DNA of 64,000 bases from Atopsyche davidsoni (lineage: Eukaryota; Arthropoda; Insecta; Trichoptera; Hydrobiosidae): positions 4,236,001 to 4,300,000 of the forward strand of contig JAILWY010000026.1 of the NCBI GenBank assembly GCA_022113835.1. The letters are read 5' to 3'. Of the stretch, positions 56,781 to 64,000 are shown piece by piece. How positions within the stretch are numbered: position 1 is the first letter of the stretch; every line of letters begins with the position of its first letter. Under the pieces are notes generated by a model, which worked only from the letters and a program-made list of their open reading frames with translations, was not told where the DNA came from and ran no database searches. A program made the position numbers and the translations under genes.

Positions 56781-58955
56781 TAGCTTTGTCAATTAATTTG
56801 ATTAATTTATATAATTCTACATTATACTATCTTTGGTGTTCATATTAAATATTATGTGAGATAAATCAACTGTTTTACTTTTAGTTATTTATTTTGGATT
56901 ATATATTGAACAACAAGTAGAATTGCTCATTTTGGAGGAGGAAACATCGCTTGAAGAAAAAAATATGTCTATCAGCGAAAACTCTATGTATGACCTGTGC
57001 TATGAAAATACTTCAGATTCTACGATTTCACAATTTTTTTAAAATAAAATAAAATATGTAATGATGTTGAATAAGTGTAAAAACTCACTTTTATTAAATC
57101 TACCATATAATCAATGTTTTTGAAACATACCATATGCTGAGGTTTTTTTTTTCAAAGATCTCAACCCAACTACAAAAGTTATTCCTGCATTTAAATAATT
57201 AAGTCAATTTATAAAATAAATTATTACTTCTAATAAAAAGTTTTTACACATAAGGAACACTTTGTTCAATATCCAGTGTAACGCCTCTTTAAAACTTGTA
57301 CTACTTAGTTAAATGAAACACTACTAATAAATAATTTATTACATTTAAAACTAAATATGTAAATTTTAAGGGTAGTAAAATTTACCATATAATATTAATA
57401 TTTATAGCTTCTTTGGATTGTATGCTATCATCATTACTAGTAATTTTAATAAACGACTTAAAATAATAACAAAAAAACCCATACCGTTAACATTTTAATA
57501 CAAATATGAATAATGTAGAATTATTTGTTAAATGTCAGAATATATATTTATATAATAAATAAGGCTGAATTTGCTAAAATTGTAAATGTAAGCAGCAATA
57601 AATATGAACCAAAAAGCGTGGGCACGTAATCTTACAACTCCCACACAATAAATGTTTTGGCTTGCAAATGTCTTCCTGCGAGTCAAATTTATAAATGCGC
57701 AATGTTATTTCTTGTCAAAATTTTAATAAAGCTCATTTTTAAGTAAACGAAGTTTGCTTTAAACACTCTTATCTTAAATGTGGTTATAAGATCCCGGAGA
57801 GAGTAAGATATCGAATGTAAACAGATTGTGTTTTATAAAATAATATGCAACGTATTCTTAGTATTACAAATTTATAATACTGGAAAGTTGAAATGATTGA
57901 TTAATATTTATGACAACTATTATATTTTCTTTGCTTATAAGAATATAAATTTATAAATAACTAACCGCCGTAGAATGTCTTATTTTGTACATATTATTCT
58001 CGTTGCTTTAATAAATAAAAAATCCGTTAAGGAAGATAATTATAATGTAACGCAAACCTCTTAAAAATATTGCATTTAAATCTTATTGATTTTTTTCTTA
58101 TTTATCTCCGATTACATCCCAAAATAAGAATTTTTTATTTAAGTTTGCTTGAATGCTATACGGCCTTAAAAAATTGAAAAAAATATATTTTGAAATTAAA
58201 GCTTACTTCCGAGGCGATTTTTCAGGCCATCCAATATATGTGTAGATACAATTTCAGTTATGTTGCAAGATAAAATTTATATTAGTTTTAATAATGAAAG
58301 TTGACACTTACCACCTTTTATCAGCAAATTAAAAAAAAGATGTCAGATGCTACATTTGCTTCGGTTGACATTACTTCAGGCACAAGCACTAAACACTGTA
58401 GTTGGCATCCAATACCAATGAATTTAAAATAATAATTTAATCAATATGCCCAAAAAAGTTTAAAATAAAAAAAAACCTGGCAGATGTCATACACTGCATT
58501 TGCTTTTAGTTAGTTTACTTTACAAGTGAGTACAGGCACTAAAGATTCAATGTCGATGGACCCTCGCAAAAAGGACACGTTTTACTCCTTTAAAACAGCA
58601 TTTCGAAAGGCTGATTGAAACAAATCAGATTATTTTGGAAAAGAAGTAGCTTGTCTCTCGGGCGAATTTATCTCGGGACTTACGACCGAAACGTCACGGG
58701 GGCTGTGAGGAGAGAATAAAAATACAGCTCCGCGTTGCTCTCCCCCTGGCCCTCCCCCATCTTGACCCTTTCGTGTCGGAAATTACGTTTCACGCACTCA
58801 GCCACGACTCGGTTAGACGCTAATAATGACACTTCGTTCCTGTCAGAAGACCACACCATAGACTGCGAGAATCACTTAATCATAAACTTGAGAATACAAT
58901 ATTTATTTTGCTCTGAAATAGAGCAAAATACAATGGAGCGATGATAAATTCGCTG
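56781..58955. other. 2.2-kb AT-rich stretch without recognised genes
   Basis: Nothing coding was recognised. 58640..58870 is GC-richer with no known motif. Confidence 0.5.
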
Positions 58956-59315
58956 CTCTATTGCAGAGGTGTCAAACTCGATTTTGCAGAGGGCCGTATA
59001 TTAAATTAAAAATGTGTAGGCGGGCCAGATTCAAATAAAAAAAATTTACTGAATTATTATAACATTTTATTTATTTAATTATGTAGTATATAATATACGG
59101 TTGTTAAAAATCATATCAAAATTATATTATTGATTTTTGTGAAAACCGTCTCACAGGAAGTACGATTTTACCTATACAGGTTTAATGATTGATAATGATT
59201 AAAGAAACTCCTAGAAAAATATCATCGTGATTTGTGTGGGCAATATTTAATTGGCATAATAAGTACGTTGTTTCATTTATAGGATATGATTGTTAAAAAT
59301 TCTTGCCTAGTACTA

Positions 59316-59385
59316 GTGATTCGTTAGCATAGTTGGTAATGCACCTGCCATGTAAGCGAGGAGATGTGGGTTCGTATATCAAAGT
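59316..59385 (+). repeat. tRNA-derived SINE head inside the hAT element
   Basis: TTAGCATAGTTGGTAATGCA is a clear pol III A-box region and GTGGGTTCGTAT, 30-odd nt later, a mutated B box. It sits between the transposase stop and the hAT terminus, so it inserted into the transposon. Confidence 0.55.
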
Positions 59386-59406
59386 TATGAAAGAGGGTAA
59401 TTATTT

Positions 59407-59835
59407 TTAATCAGGGATCTCAGATACCTGACTTCTTTTATTTTTGACAAGCTCATTGATGTCAGGTATCATATTCGTTGTGATTATTTTAAGAATTGAT
59501 TGGAGTTGTTCATTCGTAAGTCTTGTGCGATGTTTGTTCTTATTTATTTTCATGGCGGAAAACATCTGCTCACATAAATAGGTACTACCGAACATGCACA
59601 GAATGCGTACTGCGTGCTTTTTTTAATTCCGGGTAGTTATCCAAACTCTTGAAATATTGTGTATAAAATGTAAGAGCGTTAACCTCTTTAAATTTTTCTT
59701 TCAAAATACTGTCCGATTTAAGATCTATCAACTCCATTTGCAAATGAACTGGTGCCTGTGAAGCTTCAAAATTGAATGGATTGTTGAAAATTGTGGAAGT
59801 CTTCAAAACGATTGTTGAATTCCGTCATCAGATTG
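59407..59835 (-). pseudogene. hAT transposase C-terminal dimerisation region, frameshifted
   Basis: Minus-strand blocks in order: NNRFEDFHNF (near 59820); after a shift FNFEASQAPVHLQMELIDLK and FYTQYFKSLDNYPELKK; a one-base shift at a T-run (59618..59624); then CMFGSTYLCEQMFSAMKINK, HRTRLTNEQLQSIL and PDINELVKNKRSQVS, stop at 59407. This is the dimerisation domain of hAT transposases related to the vertebrate GTF2IRD2/FAM200-type domesticated proteins. Two frameshifts and loss of the catalytic region make it non-functional. Confidence 0.85.
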
Positions 59836-59977
59836 AAATTACTTATAAATGTAGTGTGCGCATTTTAAAACTTCCGTAGAGGAATCGAGTGAAGTCTAAA
59901 AGCTCTAAAAAGCATGATTCTTCTTTCTGTGACTCATTGCGATCGCGGGCCGTATCTTTAACATGACTGCTCTATTG

Positions 59978-62900
59978 TATTTATTTCCTGCAGTTTGGTA
60001 GCCTTTTTGCTAACCACTTTTTGTCAATGTACAAAATCTTGAAGTAAAAAAAATACCATTATTTTAATATTCATTGTTTTCAACGCTTTTACTCTACTGC
60101 TTCACGTAGAAAATATATTTTTGAAATATTTACTCTAGATGGCGGGGATTTAACAAACTCTAAAAATAAAAGCAAAAAATATTTTTAGGTTTTGCAAAAA
60201 GTGAGCATTGTAATTATTTAGACAAAAACAATACATACAAAAGTGGATGTCTCAAAAATATATTTTATAAAGTATTCCTAAGGTTTCGCTCTGTTTCTTT
60301 TTTATTTTATTCATTTTTGATGTCAAGTTATCATCAAATTTAATTAATATTTTTATACTTGTTTATAAATAATTAATATTTTTTGCATTTTAAAGCACGA
60401 ACTCTTCACTTTCTGCGTGCATTTATAAAATTATTAACATCGATGAATGTCACAGTCGTAAAAATAATTTATTTACTAAAAAAATATTGAATTTCCCAAC
60501 TCACTGCTCTTTGTTTTAGTATAAAAATACACTCTTTCTCTATATTTTTATCACATGTAAATTTTGCATAATATGAGAATATAAAATTCATAAAATAATT
60601 TTTAAAACCTTGGTGAAACTTAAACTAGCATTAAATAATAATTACGTGGATGTTAATGTTAAGTTTTTAACAGCCACGTTATTTCTCATATTCTAGAAAT
60701 ATACGACTCTCGCGGCTTAATATATCTTTTATTAGCATACATATCAAGACCACCTCTAAAAAGGCCAGAGTGGTTATAAACAAATGTTCGTTCAAGCATG
60801 CTTAAGTGTCTTATTATCACATAATATTTTTGAAATAAACTAAAAACAATAAAAGTAACAACATTCGATATGTATATCGACTGTTATGGTGCTCATGTAT
60901 TAACTCTGGCTCAATGAGGTTTTTACTCTAAAGGTGTTTTAAAACTCAAGTATATAGTAAATATGTACATATGAGCAAGTGCACGCAGAAATTTATTTCA
61001 ATACAACGAATAAAATGTTTAATAGTATAACCGCCATTAAAATAAATTTTAAATACGATTCACGGTTTTAATTCCAGTCATTTTACACTCGTAAATTTTA
61101 TAAAATATTTTTTTGTAAACTTATTAATAAATAAAGTTAAGCTCAACGTTAAAAATGAAAAAATAATTCAAATTCAAATCGCAAGCTTTTTTGTTTATAT
61201 TTAGATACTGATAAATTATAAAATAAGGGAAAAAAACCAATTGTTCGAGTTGAAATATCAGTGATATGATATTGTTAGATAATTTAACGCAATAACTTTT
61301 AAAAATAGTCTTCATGACCTGTCCTGACCTTCAGGTGTGCTCAACACTGTTCATGTCACCAAGCCATCACTTCTTTGGTGTATGCCCTCATCTGAAGGAT
61401 GTCCAAGAAGAACAAAACGACTGGTCTAAAAATTAATTAATTATATTAATCATCACGAAATACGTGGAAACGAGGAGGTTTTTCATAATGACAAGTCAAA
61501 TAGAAAAATCTAGAAAAATTTACAGCACAACACGCTCAATCCACTTCACCTGACACCAACAACAGTCTTTTCAAATAAATTTAAAAAATTTACTCTAAAG
61601 CTTAAAGTTATCTTCTGAAATATTCAGAGTCTAAAATTAAATCGAAGCACTACCTGCAATACCGCATGATTAAATCATTTAGCGTTAAATTTCTAATTTA
61701 CAACAGGGGATTTCAGATTTAAACATCATGAAACACACGTAAACGGGACGATACACAAACGGGGGTTGTATGAACAGTCGTTGGAACCTCGACCCTCATA
61801 ACTCGGGCAATCGATTCTAATGGCCGATCGAGCGCCCCTCCTCAAAACAACGGAAATCGCTTCCCAAAAATGGCGGCCGGGTCCCGCGGGATCCCCCACC
61901 GGAAATAACTCCTGTTTCATGTCCACTTTAACTGCGCAAAACCGGAAACTCTAAAGCCACTGTCAGAGGCTTTGAAACCTTCGGCGCTACTCTGCCTACA
62001 TACTAATCGGGGAATTCCATTACCGGAAAAAAAAACAGCTGGATATATTTGTGTCCATTTTAATTGGTTCAACTCAGAGAGATATTTGTAACTTTTATCT
62101 TAATTCATATTTAGAGATTATTTGTTGATATATTCAAATAATTTAACTTTGGATAAAATAAGTATTTTGACAAGAAATAAATGTTAATTAAGACTTTGAA
62201 TATCATTTTGCTTTAATTATTTTATTAAAAATACTTATTACCCGTGAAAGTTAAATCCTTAGCCTAGTATATATAAATTTATAAATTTGGAGGTAACCTA
62301 AATATTATAGATAAAATTTAACGTTAATGAAACCAAAGTTTAAACAACACTTGTATATAATGAATTTACACTTTATGAATTTGGGTTTAATCGATTCAGC
62401 GTTGGGGTAGTTTTTAAAAACAAGATGTATTGAGGTAGGAACCTGCAAAAATCATTTACAGTATCTCAGCGATAAAACCCTGAAAAACTGTTCAAAAATA
62501 TCAACATTGAATTTAAAATAAACCTCAATCGGACAGATTTAAAAATAATTAATAACCAACATATTTTATAAGGTGCTTTCGACATTGATATTTTTAACTT
62601 TACGACAGTTGATAGATAAATAAATACGATTTAAATTACTTATAAATATAATTATATATGCAATAAACTGTTATTTGTATTTAATCATATATGTTATAAC
62701 GCATTTCGTTGAAAGCAATCGGCATTGTCTAAATTCAATGTGAAACATTTTCAGAACCACCACTCTACATAAAGTATGATTTAAGTCGTACACTAAATTC
62801 TCTACGACTCTAATATGATAATTTAAAAGACCCCATTTCGTTGTACGACTAAAGTTCGTGGCTTTCTCTTGAACTCCGCTTTTTGCCAGATTTTTTACAT

Positions 62901-63070
62901 TACTCGGATTTCATATGCTCAAAGGCCGGGTTAATTCGAACACGTTTTGTTTAAGTTTCAAGAAATACTGCAATAACTTAAAGCACACATCGTGTATTTC
63001 AGTTTTTATTTATGACAGCCTAGAGCTACTTTTACGCGTTATTTTTATGTGATTTTTATAAAATAAGTAA
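59978..63070. other. 3.1-kb stretch without recognised genes
   Basis: AT-rich with one GC-richer patch at 61740..61930 (AAAATGGCGGCCGGGTCCCG) without a recognisable product. Confidence 0.5.
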
Positions 63071-63076
63071 ACAAAC

Positions 63077-63135
63077 TCGTGCTCCTGTGGTAAGCACGCT
63101 TCCTCGCCTGCTGTGGGGTTTCAGGTTTGATTTGT
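63077..63135 (+). repeat. Possible tRNA-derived SINE head
   Basis: GTGGTAAGCACGCTTCC resembles an A-box half and CAGGTTTGATTTG a degenerate B box about 40 nt later. No intact cloverleaf. Confidence 0.35.
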
Positions 63136-63659
63136 AAGTTTTGTTGTCCCCAGATTCAAAGGGAAGAAAACCTCTGTAATAATCAGTCGTGCTTAGATTT
63201 TTCTCTGTTAAAAATACGTTTTGAAAATAAAATAAAACATTTGCAGACTGATCAACATAATATTTTCTACATATTATTCAGGTGCCTTCTCTCAGATGAG
63301 GTTGATGTCCATTTCAAAGCACATACCTCTATTCTAGATTATACTCTCGACTTTCAGCCACTGTCCTAAATTGATATGAAATTTAATGCTTTAGTTCTTT
63401 TTCCTTGAGTTTTTCCCTAGAAAATATTTCCAAAATACGAAACCTTACGTTTTTTTTGTTATAGTTCTCTTTCTTTGCGCATTCAGTGCTCTTGTAACAC
63501 GGTCAAACCATTGTATTAAGTATTCTCCTTTACATTTAAAATTCATTTCAAAACACGTTCGTTTAAGTTAATATATGACTTAAATAGATTATTGATTAAT
63601 AAATAAATAATATTCTATTAATTACTGAGGTCATAATTCATTCAACAAAACAAAACAAT

Positions 63660-63970
63660 TCGATGCAAAAGTCGCTTCAAGGACGCTCGGGTAAAAAGGG
63701 AAGAGCTGGAAGAATCGATCTCGTCTCCAGCTCGGCTCACTCCTGCCTCCGTCATCTCTGCAGAAGTTCAGCCGATGGAAACTGATGATAGGAATACCTT
63801 CTTTATTTTATGGTGGGGTCCCTGCCCTGGGGCTGTACGTTCGACCCAGTGGGGGCTTCTCCACCTACCACCTCGCAACCCCCCATCTCCCTGGGGCGTC
63901 TGTGACGCCGGCAACCCTCAAATACCTACTTGAGTTTAAACCTTACGTCTTAGTGATTTTTTCACATATT
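63660..63970 (+). other. GC-richer segment at the right edge, possibly TE-derived
   Basis: One frame reads RFKDARVKREELEESISSPA and then SVISAEVQPMETDD, another, from about 63785, reads IGIPSLFYGGVPALG. The segment stands out in composition from its surroundings and looks like part of a repeat-encoded protein (gag- or ORF1-like), but I cannot name the family. Confidence 0.25.
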
Positions 63971-64000
63971 TGAAGACGCTGTACTGAGTATTGAAAACTT

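Larger units (their letters stand above)
58964..59969 (-). mobile_element. Internally deleted hAT transposon with 8-bp target duplication
   Basis: Perfect 8-bp duplication CTCTATTG (58956..58963 and 59970..59977). One terminus reads CAGAGGTGTCAAACTCG, the other (inverse) CAGTCATGTTAAAGATACGG, sharing CAG...TGT.AAA and a nearby GGCC-rich block typical of this hAT group. Only the C-terminal part of the transposase remains, on the minus strand. It also contains a tRNA-derived SINE-like insertion. About 1.0 kb in total. Confidence 0.88.

Overview
The window looks like nuclear DNA of an insect (at least an arthropod). It is strongly AT-rich. Its genes are split by GT-AG introns with exons of 42-588 bp. 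It carries an insect-type tandem cluster of small short-chain dehydrogenase/reductase (SDR) genes and remains of insect-typical transposons (hAT, mariner, pogo-like, Jockey-like LINE, tRNA-derived SINEs). The order cannot be fixed from sequence alone. There is no bacterial, plasmid or phage content, and no CRISPR array. Layout: 1-17.2 kb is a tandem SDR cluster, all on the minus strand. Copy A has only its first exon inside the window (150..281). Copy B is complete (six exons, 1808..5334, 244 aa). Copy C (10065..11123) keeps exons 1-3 but has lost key residues and its 3' part. Copy D is complete (six exons, 12494..17213, 243 aa). B and D share five introns at identical positions and phases, so the cluster arose by tandem duplication of an already intron-bearing gene. 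A decayed 2.2-kb hAT-like transposon with a perfect 8-bp target duplication sits between B and C. 17.2-34.6 kb holds no gene I can recognise. It contains a mariner-related foldback remnant (24.2-24.95 kb), a pogo-like MITE (25.3-26.0 kb), and a 5' half of a mariner element (29.26-29.96 kb). 34.7-40.4 kb carries one confident single-copy gene on the plus strand: a heparan sulfate glucosamine 3-O-sulfotransferase of the HS3ST5 / Drosophila Hs3st-A type, three coding exons, 341 aa, very GC-rich exons in AT-rich surroundings. 40.4-64 kb is again gene-poor and is a graveyard of repeats: two palindromic repeats with hammerhead-like cores (54.3 and 56.5 kb), a 5'-truncated Jockey-like LINE with a 13-bp target duplication and a duplicated 3' stem-loop (55.3-55.7 kb), a mariner C-terminal fragment (55.75 kb), and an internally deleted hAT element with a perfect 8-bp target duplication carrying a SINE-like insertion (58.96-59.97 kb). 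The SDR copies B and D have all catalytic residues and an NADP(H)-type Arg pair, so they are probably working soluble oxidoreductases (annotated in other insects as farnesol dehydrogenase-like or DHRS11-like). The sulfotransferase works separately in the Golgi on heparan sulfate. I see no coherent new multi-gene system. The more unusual signals are structural: the hammerhead-like palindromes, the LINE with duplicated 3' hairpin, the mariner foldback, and the decaying SDR copy C.
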